Shown here: positions 1 to 9,191 of the stretch, piece after piece
Numbering within the stretch: position 1 is the first letter of the stretch
Layout of the letters: each line of letters opens with the position of its first letter
Source: Variovorax sp. CF079
Lineage (GTDB): Bacteria > Pseudomonadota > Gammaproteobacteria > Burkholderiales > Burkholderiaceae_C
DNA length: 64,000 nucleotides
Reading direction: 5' to 3'
NCBI RefSeq assembly: GCF_900101545.1
Contig: NZ_FMZU01000012.1
Span: forward strand, 124,001-188,000
The notes under the pieces: model-generated
Databases searched by the model: none
What the model saw: only the letters and a program-made list of their open reading frames with translations
Told to the model about the DNA's origin: nothing
Translations under genes and position numbers: made by a program

Positions 1-654
1 CGCTGGGAGAGCGTCACCGGCGGCAACTCGGGACTGCACGTGAAGTCGCCCAAGCTCTTCGGGCTGGACATCAGTTCGAGCGAAGGCTTCTACATCGTGT
101 GCCTGGTGATCGCGGTGGTCTGCACGCTGGCCATCCTGAACCTGCTGCGCTCGCCGACCGGCCGCGCCTTCGTCGCGATCCGGGATTCGGAGATCTCGGC
201 GCAGAGCATGGGCATCCATCTGGCGCGCTACAAGACCATGTCCTTCGCGATCTCGGCCGCATTGGCAGGGCTCGGCGGGGCGCTCTATGCACACAAGCTC
301 AGCTTCATCTCGCCGGACCAGTTCAACATCTTGCAATCGATCGACCTGCTGCTGATGGTGGTGATCGGCGGGCTGGGCTCGGTGCACGGCGCCTTCCTCG
401 GCGCGATCTTCCTGATCGCGATGCCGCAGCTGATCGCGCTCGGCAAGGACTGGCTGCCGCCGGTGATCGGCCAGGCGCCCGGATTGCAGGGGCTGGTCTA
501 CGGGCTGGTGCTGATCGGCTTCGTGCTGTTCGAGCCGCTGGGCCTGTACGGGCGTTGGCTCAAGATCCGCACCTACCTCCAGCTCTTTCCGTTCTACCGC
601 CGCGGACTGTTCAGGCGGCAGAAGTCCTTCACCAAGTCGGACAGATTGAGATGA
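1..654 (+). CDS. livM: LivM-type branched-chain amino acid ABC transporter permease (3' part)
   Basis: This is the C-terminal 217 residues of an inner-membrane permease of the LivHM family. The reading frame is open from the first base of the window, so the true start lies upstream. The visible part has the LivM hallmark E-S-x-T-G-G-x-x-G-L near its start, the loop ending GRAFVAIRDSEISAQSMG (the EAA-like ATPase contact) and several hydrophobic helices, followed by a basic cytoplasmic tail. It is followed by livG and livF, an acyl-CoA synthetase and livK on the same strand, so it forms the membrane channel of that uptake system. The LivH partner is not in view and presumably lies upstream. The family assignment is firm; the substrate (amino acid, amide or other small carboxylate) cannot be read from the sequence. 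Confidence 0.93.
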   Translation, partial: RWESVTGGNSGLHVKSPKLFGLDISSSEGFYIVCLVIAVVCTLAILNLLRSPTGRAFVAIRDSEISAQSMGIHLARYKTMSFAISAALAGLGGALYAHKLSFISPDQFNILQSIDLLLMVVIGGLGSVHGAFLGAIFLIAMPQLIALGKDWLPPVIGQAPGLQGLVYGLVLIGFVLFEPLGLYGRWLKIRTYLQLFPFYRRGLFRRQKSFTKSDRLR

Positions 655-712
655 AGCTCTCCCCCAGGATTCGCGCACTTCGTGTCGCTTCGCCAACCAC
701 CTCACCGGGGGC

Positions 713-749
713 AACACCAGCGGCCCGGCAAAGCCGGTTCCGCGGTGTT
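713..749. repeat. Intergenic three-tier hairpin between livM and livG
   Basis: The 112-base gap inside the liv operon holds a long imperfect palindrome. AACACC pairs with GGTGTT, GCGG with CCGC, and CCGGC with GCCGG, closing on an AAA loop. No T-run follows, so it does not look like a simple terminator. It may stabilise or separate the livM message, or be a member of a dispersed intergenic repeat. From memory, similar GC-rich stem-loops are common between genes in Comamonadaceae, but no second copy was noticed in this window. Confidence 0.6.
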
Positions 750-766
750 CCTGGAATGGACAGCCA

Positions 767-1579
767 ATGAGCGCGGACGTTTTGCTTGCAGCCCGAGACC
801 TGAGCGTGCGCTTCGGCGGGGTGCTGGCCGTGAACAAGGTGAGCTTCGACGTGCGGCGCGGCGAGGTGTTCACGCTGATCGGGCCCAACGGCGCCGGCAA
901 GACCACGGTCTTCAACCTGATCAGCCGCATCTACACGCCGACCACGGGCGAGATCGTCTGGCACGGCGAGGGCGCAGCGCTCTCGCTCACGCAGCAGGCG
1001 CCGCATGCCATTGCCGCGCTCGGCATCGCGCGCACCTTCCAGAACATCGAGCTGTTCGAGCATGCGACCGTGCTGCACAACCTCCTGATCGGCCGCCACA
1101 CGCATCGCCAGACCGGCTTCTGGAGCGAGGTCTTCTTCACGCCCGCCACGCGCCGCGCCGAGATCGAGGCGCGCGAAAAAGCGGAGCGGGTGATCGACCT
1201 GCTGGACCTGCAGCATCACCGCGATTCGATGGTGGCGGGGCTACCCTACGGCGTGCGCAAGGTGGTGGAACTCGCGCGCGCGCTATGCACCGAGCCCAAG
1301 CTGCTGCTGCTCGACGAACCGTCTTCCGGGCTCAATGTCGAGGAGACGGCGGACATGGCCTTCTGGATCCAGGACATCCAGCAGGAGCTCGGCATCTCGG
1401 TGCTGATGGTGGAGCACGACATGTCGCTGGTGTCGAAGGTGTCGGACCGCGTGCTCGCGATGAACATGGGCGAGGCGCTGGCCTCGGGGACGCCGCGCGA
1501 GGTGCAGTCGGATGTGAAGGTTATCGAGGCTTATCTGGGGACTGTGGGGGATGTGAGCGGATTGAGGAGGACGGCATGA
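767..1579 (+). CDS. livG: LivG-type ABC transporter ATPase
   Basis: A 270-residue ATPase of the branched-chain amino acid (HAAT) ABC family, one of the two ATPases that drive the LivHM permease. The Walker A motif GPNGAGKTT lies at residues 39-47. The LivG-type signature region (LPYGVRKVVELARAL) is followed by Walker B LLLLDEP and the H-loop histidine in VEHDMSLV. The C-terminal stretch ending IEAYLG is typical of LivG. The stop overlaps the livF start as ATGA, implying translational coupling. The start is the ATG that opens MSADVLLAARDLSVRFGG. Substrate is not defined by the ATPase. Confidence 0.95.
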   Translation: MSADVLLAARDLSVRFGGVLAVNKVSFDVRRGEVFTLIGPNGAGKTTVFNLISRIYTPTTGEIVWHGEGAALSLTQQAPHAIAALGIARTFQNIELFEHATVLHNLLIGRHTHRQTGFWSEVFFTPATRRAEIEAREKAERVIDLLDLQHHRDSMVAGLPYGVRKVVELARALCTEPKLLLLDEPSSGLNVEETADMAFWIQDIQQELGISVLMVEHDMSLVSKVSDRVLAMNMGEALASGTPREVQSDVKVIEAYLGTVGDVSGLRRTA

Positions 1580-2349
1580 GCGACGTCGTCCTTGCGCTCC
1601 TCAACGTCGAAAGCGCCTACGGCCCCATCAAGGCCATCCGCGGCGTCAGCCTCAAGGTGCGCCAGGGCGAGATCGCCACCGTGCTGGGCTCCAACGGCGC
1701 CGGCAAGACCACCATCCTCAAGACGATCTCCGGAATCATCGATCCGAGAAAAGGCAGCATCGAATTCCAAGGTCAGAACATCACCGCCAAGGATCCTGCC
1801 CATATCGTCCAGCAAGGCCTCTCGCACGTCCCCGAAGGCCGCGAAGTGTTCCCGCTGCTGTCGGTGAAAGACAACCTGCTGATGGGCGCCTACACTCGCA
1901 CCGACCGCGACGGCGTCGCGCGCGACATCGAAACCGTCTATGGCTATTTCCCGATCCTGCGCGAGCGCGCCACGCAGGACGCCGGCCTGCTCTCCGGCGG
2001 CCAGCAGCAGATGCTCGCGATCTCGCGCGCCATCATGGCGGCGCCCAAGCTCATCCTGCTCGACGAGCCCAGCCTCGGCCTTTCGCCCAAGCTCACGCGC
2101 GAGATCTTCGAGATCGTGGTGCGCATCAACCGCGAGCGCGGCACCACCATCCTGCTGGTGGAGCAGAACGCCAACATGGCGCTCAACGCTTCCGACTACG
2201 GCTACGTGCTAGAGAACGGCCGCATCGTGATGGAAGACACCTGCGAGCGCCTGCGCGAAAAGGAGGACATCAAGGAGTTCTACCTCGGCCTCAAGGACGA
2301 GGGCGTGCGCGGCGAGCGGCGCTGGAAAAAGAAGAAGACCTGGAGGTAA
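1576..2349 (+). CDS. livF: LivF-type ABC transporter ATPase with a basic C-terminal extension
   Basis: A 257-residue second ATPase of the liv system. Walker A GSNGAGKTT is at residues 38-46, the signature LSGGQQQMLAISRA in the middle, and Walker B LILLDEP plus the LivF hallmark SLGLSP follow. The frame is open far upstream, but the ATG that overlaps the livG stop gives the normal LivF N-terminus, so that start was chosen. LivF proteins usually end soon after the EFYLG motif; this one carries about 17 more residues, ending in a strongly basic W-K-K-K-K-T-W-R tail. The next gene begins 4 bases after the stop. Confidence 0.94.
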   Translation: MSDVVLALLNVESAYGPIKAIRGVSLKVRQGEIATVLGSNGAGKTTILKTISGIIDPRKGSIEFQGQNITAKDPAHIVQQGLSHVPEGREVFPLLSVKDNLLMGAYTRTDRDGVARDIETVYGYFPILRERATQDAGLLSGGQQQMLAISRAIMAAPKLILLDEPSLGLSPKLTREIFEIVVRINRERGTTILLVEQNANMALNASDYGYVLENGRIVMEDTCERLREKEDIKEFYLGLKDEGVRGERRWKKKKTWR

Positions 2350-2353
2350 GACC

Positions 2354-4231
2354 ATGGCCAAGCAGCATCAGCAGCAGCAAGGACTCTGGGACCTCTCTCA
2401 CATCCAGCCGCGGCAGGAGATCGTGGTGCAGGGCGACACCGTTCCCGCGGTCTTCTGGAACGCCGAGCGCGCGCGTGGCGACCAGGTCTGGATGCGGCAG
2501 AAGGAGTTCGGCATCTGGCACAGCTGGAGCTGGCGGCAGACCGCCGAGGCGGTGCGCGAGATCGCCGGCGGGCTGATGGCGATCGGCTTCGCGCCCGGCG
2601 AGTGCGCATCGATCCTGGCCAACACCGTCGTCGAATGGGTGCTGTGCGACCTGGCGGTGCTCAGCTGCGCCGGCGTGGCCAACGGCATCTATCCGACCGA
2701 CGCGGCCTCGCAGGTGAAGTACCTGTGCGAGGACTCGCGCACCACCGTGCTCTTCGTCGAGGACGACGAGCAGCTCGACAAGGCGCTCGAAGTGCGCGCC
2801 GGGCTGCCGCTTCTGCGCCGCGTGATCGTGTTCGACATGGAAGGCCTGCGCGAGCTTCATGATCCGGGCGTCATGAGCCTCGATGCGTTGCGCGCCCTGG
2901 GCCGCGACTACCTCCAGAGCCACCCGCAGGAACTCGAACGGCGCATCGCCGCCTGCCGCCCCGAAGACCTGGCGATCCTGGTCTACACCTCGGGCACCAC
3001 CGGCAAGCCCAAGGGCGCGATGCACAGCCATCGCGGGCTGGTCCACACCATGCGCGGCTACAACATGCTGGTCGCGCAGGACGAGCACGACGAGCGCATG
3101 TGCTTCCTGCCGCTGTGCCACATCGCCGAGCGCATGGGTGGCGAGTACTTCGCGATGTACACCGGCGCCATCCTCAACTTCGTCGAGAACCCGGAGACCG
3201 TGCCCGAGAACGTGCGCGAGATCGCGCCCACCGTGTTCACCGCCGTGCCGCGCGTGTGGGAGAAGTTCTACTCGGGCGTGATGATCGCATTGAAGGAAGC
3301 GAGCAGCGTGCAGCAGGCGGCCTACCGCTGGAGCATCGGCGTGGGCAGCGCCATCGCCGAGCGCGTGCTCGCGGGGCAGCCGGTGGGCGGCCTGCTGCGC
3401 TTCAAGTTCCGCCTCGCGCGCTGGCTCGCGCTCGACAACGCGCGCAAGCTGATCGGCATCCACCGCGCGCGCTTCCTGGTCACCGGCGCGGCGCCGATCT
3501 CGCCCGAGCTGGTCAAGTGGTACCTGGCGCTCGGTGTGCCGATGCTCGAGGTCTGGGGCATGACCGAGTCCTGTGGCGCTTCCACCGGCGTGCCGGCCGC
3601 GCGCATCAAGCCGGGTTCCATCGGCCCGGCCGCCGGCTACAACGAGGTACGGCTCGATCCGGCCACCGGCGAGATCCTGGTGCGCGGCACCAACGTCTTC
3701 ATGGGCTACCTCAACCTGCCCGAGAAGACGGCGGAGACCATCGACGCCGACGGCTGGCTGCACACCGGCGACGTCGGCACCGTCGACGAGGACGGGTATT
3801 TCCGCATTACCGACCGCATGAAGGACATCATCATCACGGCAGGCGGCAAGAACATCACGCCGAGCGAGCTGGAGAACGAGCTCAAGTTCAGCCCCTACAT
3901 CACCGATGCCGTGGTGATCGGCGATGCCAGGCCCTACCTGACGGTGATCGTCATGATCGACCAGGAGAACGTCGAGAAATTCGCGCAGGACCACGACGTG
4001 CCTTTCAGCAACTACGAGAGCCTCACGCGCGCACAGGAAGTACAGGACCTGATCCAGGGCGAGATCGACCGCGTCAACGCCAAGTTCGCGCGGGTGGAGC
4101 AGATCAAGAAGTTCTTTTTGCTCGAAACGCAGCTCAGCGCCGAGGACGAAGAGCTCACGCCGACGATGAAGCTCAAGCGGAAGCTGGTGCAGACCAAATA
4201 CTCCCCCCGCATCGAGGCCATGTACCGATAG
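2354..4231 (+). CDS. AMP-forming long-chain-type acyl-CoA synthetase (FAA1-like)
   Basis: A 625-residue adenylate-forming ligase that should activate a carboxylic acid to its CoA thioester via an acyl-AMP. The P-loop YTSGTTGKPKG is at residues 211-221. The adenine-binding region contains MTESCG, the hinge region GWLHTGDVG and ITDRMKDIII, and the C-terminal lobe a GGKNITPSELE motif. The length and the lid-containing architecture match the COG1022 long-chain acyl-CoA synthetases rather than short acetyl-CoA synthetases. It sits between livF and livK with 4-base and 37-base gaps, so it is almost certainly co-transcribed with the transporter. The inference is that the imported substrate, or a product of it, is a carboxylate that is immediately ligated to CoA. 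The acid itself is unknown. Confidence 0.9.
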   Translation: MAKQHQQQQGLWDLSHIQPRQEIVVQGDTVPAVFWNAERARGDQVWMRQKEFGIWHSWSWRQTAEAVREIAGGLMAIGFAPGECASILANTVVEWVLCDLAVLSCAGVANGIYPTDAASQVKYLCEDSRTTVLFVEDDEQLDKALEVRAGLPLLRRVIVFDMEGLRELHDPGVMSLDALRALGRDYLQSHPQELERRIAACRPEDLAILVYTSGTTGKPKGAMHSHRGLVHTMRGYNMLVAQDEHDERMCFLPLCHIAERMGGEYFAMYTGAILNFVENPETVPENVREIAPTVFTAVPRVWEKFYSGVMIALKEASSVQQAAYRWSIGVGSAIAERVLAGQPVGGLLRFKFRLARWLALDNARKLIGIHRARFLVTGAAPISPELVKWYLALGVPMLEVWGMTESCGASTGVPAARIKPGSIGPAAGYNEVRLDPATGEILVRGTNVFMGYLNLPEKTAETIDADGWLHTGDVGTVDEDGYFRITDRMKDIIITAGGKNITPSELENELKFSPYITDAVVIGDARPYLTVIVMIDQENVEKFAQDHDVPFSNYESLTRAQEVQDLIQGEIDRVNAKFARVEQIKKFFLLETQLSAEDEELTPTMKLKRKLVQTKYSPRIEAMYR

Positions 4232-4268
4232 CCGACTCGTTCAGTTCGTCAACCAAGGAGATTCCTGT

Positions 4269-5441
4269 ATGAAGATCAAGACACTGTTTCCCCTGGCCGC
4301 AGTCGCCGGTCTCGCGCTGGGCTGCGGCCTGGCCGGCGCGCAATCGCAGGGCGTCACCAAGGACGAGATCCGCATCGGCACCATCCAGGATCTCTCGGGC
4401 CCGATCGCGGGCTTCGGCAAACAGTCGCGCAACGGCATGCAGTTGCGCGTGGACGAGCTCAACGAGCAGGGCAACGTGCATGGCCGCAAGCTCAAGCTCT
4501 TCGTCGAGGACTCGGGCTACGACCCCAAGAAGGCGGTGCTGGCGGCGCAGAAGCTGGTCAACCAGGACAAGATCTTCATCATGGCCGGCCACATCGGCAC
4601 CGCGCAGAACATGGCGGCGATGCCGGTGCAGTTCGACAAGAACGTGATCAACTTCATGCCGATCACGGCGGCGCGCGAAATGTACGAGCCCTTCCACCGG
4701 CTCAAGTACTCCTTCGCCGCCACCTACTACGACCAGATCCGCAACGCGCTGCCCAAGATGATCAAGGAGAAGGGCGCCAAGAAGGTCTGCACCATCTACC
4801 AGGACGACGAGTTCGGGCTCGAAGTGCAGCGCGGCGCCGAAGCCGGCCTCAAGACCGCCGGCATGGAGCTGACCGAGAAGACTTCGTTCAAGCGCGGCGC
4901 GACCGACTTCTCCTCGCAGGTCGCGAAGATGAAGGCGGCCAACTGCGATCTCGTGGTGATGGGCACCATCATCCGCGAAACCATCGGCACCATCGGCGAG
5001 GCGCGCAAGACCGGCTTCAACCCGACCTTCCTGGGCTCCAGCGCGGCCTACACCGACCTGATCCACAAGCTCGGCGGCAAGGCGATGGACGGCCTCTACG
5101 CGACCATGACCGCGCAAAATCCCTACACCGACGAGCAGTCGCAACCGATCCGCTTCTGGGCCAACAAGTACAAGACCAAGTTCAACGAGGACCCGACCGT
5201 GTTCTCGGTCTACGGCTACACCATCATCGACCAGTTCATCAGGGCCGCGCAGAAGGCCGGCCCCAACCTCACGACCGACAGCTTCATCAAGGCGATGGAC
5301 AGCATGACCTTCGAGCCCGACATGTTCGGCGGTCCCAAGAGCAGCTACACCGCCACCAAGCGCCTGGGCAACGACCAGTCGCGCCTGTCGCAGATCGTGG
5401 ATGGCAAGTGGAAGGTGGTGTCGGACTACGTGGCGCCCTGA
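4269..5441 (+). CDS. livK: LivK-type periplasmic substrate-binding protein
   Basis: A 390-residue Leu/Ile/Val-binding-type (type I periplasmic fold) protein. Residues 1-24 form a signal peptide ending around AGA-QS. The mature N-terminus (KDEIRIGTIQDLSGPIAGFGKQ) and the motif LFVEDSGYDPKKAVLAAQKLV are typical of the Periplas_BP_6 family. A clear ribosome binding site (AAGGAGATT) precedes the ATG by 6 bases. It ends the liv-acyl-CoA synthetase operon and provides its specificity. Relatives bind amino acids, amides, urea or aromatic acids, so the ligand is open. The next gene converges from the right after 33 bases, with no obvious terminator hairpin between. Confidence 0.92.
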   Translation: MKIKTLFPLAAVAGLALGCGLAGAQSQGVTKDEIRIGTIQDLSGPIAGFGKQSRNGMQLRVDELNEQGNVHGRKLKLFVEDSGYDPKKAVLAAQKLVNQDKIFIMAGHIGTAQNMAAMPVQFDKNVINFMPITAAREMYEPFHRLKYSFAATYYDQIRNALPKMIKEKGAKKVCTIYQDDEFGLEVQRGAEAGLKTAGMELTEKTSFKRGATDFSSQVAKMKAANCDLVVMGTIIRETIGTIGEARKTGFNPTFLGSSAAYTDLIHKLGGKAMDGLYATMTAQNPYTDEQSQPIRFWANKYKTKFNEDPTVFSVYGYTIIDQFIRAAQKAGPNLTTDSFIKAMDSMTFEPDMFGGPKSSYTATKRLGNDQSRLSQIVDGKWKVVSDYVAP

Positions 5442-5474
5442 GGCGCCGCAGCAAGAGCAGCGTGAAGCTCCGGC

Positions 5475-6008
5475 TCAGCGGCAGATCGTGGTGGTACCCA
5501 CCGGCCGGCAGGTCTTTCCATCGGGGGTCTGGTAGCGGTCCAGCCGGCCGGAGCGGTTGTAATGGTTGCCCTGTGTGTCCTGGCAGCCCGCCGCATCGCA
5601 GTTGCGGATGCGCGGCCGCATGTCGCGACGCGGGATGGGCTGGCGATAGGTGCCGGGGTAGGGATATCCATCGTCGATCGCCACGGGATCGCTGCCGCGC
5701 TCGCTCCAGCGCGAATCGCCGGGCCGCTCGTTGCTGCTGGCGCCGCGAGAGTCGATGATGGCCGGGCCTGCCGGCGCCTGAGACGGGCTCGGGGCCGCTG
5801 CCGTCGGGCCGCGCTCCTCACGCTGCCGCTCGGCTGTGTCTCGTACCGGAGGCGGGGGTTCCGACACGCGTCCCACCGGCGTGGCGCCCGGCGGGCATTT
5901 GCCGTCGGTATAGCTCACGTTGCCGGCCGCGTCTGCGCAGCGGATCACCTCCGCGCTGGAGAGGGGAGCGAGCGTGCTCAGGATGGCAAGAAAGAGGAGC
6001 TGGCGCAT
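5475..6008 (-). CDS. Secreted DUF4124-domain protein
   Basis: A 177-residue protein with an N-terminal signal peptide (MRQLLFLAILSTLAPLSSA) followed at once by a DUF4124 domain: EVIRCADAAGNVSYTDGKCPPG. The rest is low-complexity, rich in Pro, Arg and Gly, with four cysteines near the C-terminus. The frame is open upstream but the chosen ATG gives the intact signal peptide and lies 8 bases after the psuG stop. DUF4124 proteins are common, periplasmic and uncharacterised in Beta- and Gammaproteobacteria. Co-transcription with psuG and the LysR gene is likely from spacing, but no shared function is evident. Confidence 0.8.
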   Translation of the reverse strand: MRQLLFLAILSTLAPLSSAEVIRCADAAGNVSYTDGKCPPGATPVGRVSEPPPPVRDTAERQREERGPTAAAPSPSQAPAGPAIIDSRGASSNERPGDSRWSERGSDPVAIDDGYPYPGTYRQPIPRRDMRPRIRNCDAAGCQDTQGNHYNRSGRLDRYQTPDGKTCRPVGTTTICR

Positions 6009-6015
6009 GAGGCAC

Positions 6016-6990
<975 letters not shown>

Positions 6991-6998
6991 GCGGCGGT

Positions 6999-7919
6999 TC
7001 AGCGCAAATGGCGCTGCAGCCGCTGACTATCCTCCTCGAGCTGCTGGCGCATGACGGACAGGAATTCCCTGGCCGTGGCCGACAGCACCTTGCCCGCCGG
7101 CAGGGCCAGCAGGCAGGCGAACGAGACGTCGATCGACAGCTTGCGCACGACCAGCCCACGCTCGGCGTAGTCGAGTGCGGTGATCGGATTGACCAGGCCG
7201 ACGCCCAGGCCGCGCAGCGCCATCTCGCAGACGCTGGCCGCATAAGGCGTCTGCGCGGCCACGCGCAGCGCGATGCCCTGCTGCGCCATGGCGGCCTCGA
7301 GCCGGCGATGCGCCGGGTCCTCGGGGTTCAAGGCCAGGAAGGGAAGCTCCGCGAGCTGCTGGGGCTTGACGGTCTTGAAGCGCGCCAGCGCGTGGCCCTC
7401 TCGCATCACGATCACGCCGGGCATGCGCGCAAAGGTCGAATGCTCGATGCCCTCCAGCGACAGCTCGTCGGCCATGAGCCCGAAATCCGAAATGCCCATG
7501 GCCACGCGGTCGCGCACATCCTTCGAGCTCAGCACCTGCAGCGACACCTGCGGCCACGCGCCGTCCCCGCGTTGCGCCTTCAGCCGCGCCAGCGCGCGCG
7601 GCATGAAGCCGAGCCCGAAGGCCGGATAGCAGCTGAGCTCGAGCTGGTTGACGCCGAAGTCGCGCAGGCTGCGCAGCCGGTGCTCGATCGCGTCCATGCC
7701 GATGAACACGCGCTCCACCTCGGTCCAGAGCGCGTTCGCCTCCGGTGTCGGCACCAGCCGCCCGCCGCTGCGCTGGAACAGCACCATGCCCGCCTGCGCC
7801 TCGAGTCGCTTGAGCGACTGGCTGACGGCGGGCTGCGTCACATGCAGCTGAGCCGCTGCCTTGCGCGTGGTGCTGCTGCGCATCAGGGCCCGGAAGGTCT
7901 CGATCTCGGTGAATCGCAT
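6999..7919 (-). CDS. LysR-family transcriptional regulator
   Basis: A 306-residue LysR-type regulator. The N-terminal winged helix-turn-helix spans about residues 5-64 (ETFRALMRSSTTRKAAAQLH, then VTQPAVSQSLKRLEAQAG), followed by the LysR substrate-binding domain. It is the first gene of a probable three-gene unit with psuG and the DUF4124 gene, and it is divergent from a PLP enzyme and a TctC-type binding protein. An AT-rich intergenic region with a dyad abutting its start codon suggests autoregulation and control of one or both arms. The effector is unknown. Confidence 0.9.
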   Translation of the reverse strand: MRFTEIETFRALMRSSTTRKAAAQLHVTQPAVSQSLKRLEAQAGMVLFQRSGGRLVPTPEANALWTEVERVFIGMDAIEHRLRSLRDFGVNQLELSCYPAFGLGFMPRALARLKAQRGDGAWPQVSLQVLSSKDVRDRVAMGISDFGLMADELSLEGIEHSTFARMPGVIVMREGHALARFKTVKPQQLAELPFLALNPEDPAHRRLEAAMAQQGIALRVAAQTPYAASVCEMALRGLGVGLVNPITALDYAERGLVVRKLSIDVSFACLLALPAGKVLSATAREFLSVMRQQLEEDSQRLQRHLR

Positions 7920-7920
7920 T

Positions 7921-7936
7921 GATAAGTTTGGTTATC
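7921..7936. promoter_or_regulatory. Candidate LysR operator (ATAA-N6-TTAT dyad)
   Basis: The 97-base divergent region between the LysR gene and the PLP-enzyme gene contains the dyad GATAA-GTTTGG-TTATC right at the LysR start, followed by an AT-rich stretch (ATCGACTTTATTTTATTTAT). The dyad fits the loose LysR-type box, and the AT-rich stretch probably carries the promoters. This is pattern evidence only. Confidence 0.45.
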
Positions 7937-8016
7937 GGATGAATAGATCAATCGACTTTATTTTATTTATCTGCGCCTAGCATTCGGGCATCGATTTCAG
8001 CGACAAGGCCAAAGAG

Positions 8017-9174
8017 ATGACCCACCCGGTTTGCGCCCTGGCCCAGCCGATCCGGCCGATCAGGAATCCGCTGCTGCGCGGACTGCAATGCCTGCGCTGC
8101 GACGCCGAGTACCCGATCCGCCTTGCGCACGAGGGCTGCCCGGCCTGCCGCGCGGAGGGCGTGCATGTCGGCCTGCGCGCGAGCTATCGGGCCGACGCGA
8201 CGTCAGCGCCTCTCATGCCGTATGCACGGGGCTTCAGCCTGGGCGAGGGCGGCACGCCGCTGTACGCGATGCCCGATCTCGCACGTCGCTTCGGCGTCGC
8301 GCGCCTCAGCTTCAAGGACGAGTCCTGCAATCCGACCGGCTCGCACAAGGACCGGATGACCGCGATTGGCGTCACGCAGGCGCTGGACTTCGGCGCTCAC
8401 ACGCTGGTGCTCGCCTCCTCGGGCAACGCCGCGGTGTCGGCCGCGCATTACGCGCAGGCGGCGGGCCTGGCCTGCGAGGTCGCGACCTACGACGGCATGC
8501 CCGCCGCCTACGCGCGCGCACTCGACGCCGCGGGCGCCAGGCGTTTCGCCTTCGCCGACAACGCCGGCCGCTGGGCCTTCGTGCGCGAGCGTGCGGCGCT
8601 CGCGGGCTATTTCGCGCTCACCAACTACAGCCTGCCAGCGCTCGGCAGCGCACCGCTGGCCATCGAAGGCTACAAGCCCATCGCCGACGAATGCCTGGAG
8701 CAGGGCGGCCTGCCCGACCATGTGGTGGTGCCGACGGCACGCGGCGACCTGGCATGGGGCCTCTTTGCCGGCTTTCGCGATCTGCTGGTCGCCGGCCGCA
8801 TCGCGAAGCTGCCGCGCATCTGGGCGGTCGAGCCTTTCGCGCGGCTCTCGCGCGTGCTCGAAGGCGGCGCGCTGGATGCCGACTACCCCGGCCGCACCGC
8901 GCAGTTCTCCACGGCCGGCGCTACCGTCACGTATCTTCAATGGCAGGCGGTCGCCGCCACCGGCGGCGGCGCCGTGGTCGTGGGCGACGACCAGGCGCGC
9001 GCATCCCGGCGCCTGCTCGCGCAGGCGCGCGTCAGCGCGGAGCTCTGCGCCGCGGGCGGCCTGGCTGCGCTTTCGCAATTGCGCGAACGCAGCGCGATCG
9101 CGGCGGACGAACACGTGCTGCTGATGCTCACCGCGGACGCCTCGCGCGATCCGAGCTGGCCCGATCCTGTTTGA
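8017..9174 (+). CDS. PLP-dependent threonine synthase-like enzyme with zinc ribbon
   Basis: A 385-residue fold-type II PLP enzyme related to threonine synthase. The N-terminus has a CXXC...CXXC zinc-ribbon (C25, C28, C41, C44). LGEGGTPL is followed by FKDESCNPTGSHKDR, where K111 should form the Schiff base. ASSGNAAVSAAHYAQAAGL is the phosphate/substrate loop and VVVPTARGD the cofactor-phosphate region. In classical threonine synthases the lysine lies in a similar SFKDR motif. The context (divergent LysR, downstream TctC-type binding protein) suggests a catabolic lyase or dehydratase acting on an imported hydroxy- or amino-acid rather than housekeeping threonine synthesis. That is inference; the exact substrate cannot be read. 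Confidence 0.82.
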   Translation: MTHPVCALAQPIRPIRNPLLRGLQCLRCDAEYPIRLAHEGCPACRAEGVHVGLRASYRADATSAPLMPYARGFSLGEGGTPLYAMPDLARRFGVARLSFKDESCNPTGSHKDRMTAIGVTQALDFGAHTLVLASSGNAAVSAAHYAQAAGLACEVATYDGMPAAYARALDAAGARRFAFADNAGRWAFVRERAALAGYFALTNYSLPALGSAPLAIEGYKPIADECLEQGGLPDHVVVPTARGDLAWGLFAGFRDLLVAGRIAKLPRIWAVEPFARLSRVLEGGALDADYPGRTAQFSTAGATVTYLQWQAVAATGGGAVVVGDDQARASRRLLAQARVSAELCAAGGLAALSQLRERSAIAADEHVLLMLTADASRDPSWPDPV

Positions 9175-9191
9175 GTTTCAAGGAGCTTCCC

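Noticed and set aside
2291..3994. 567-codon frame antisense to the acyl-CoA synthetase
   Set aside because: Composition is typical of a frame shadow and the plus strand carries a full set of adenylate-forming motifs.
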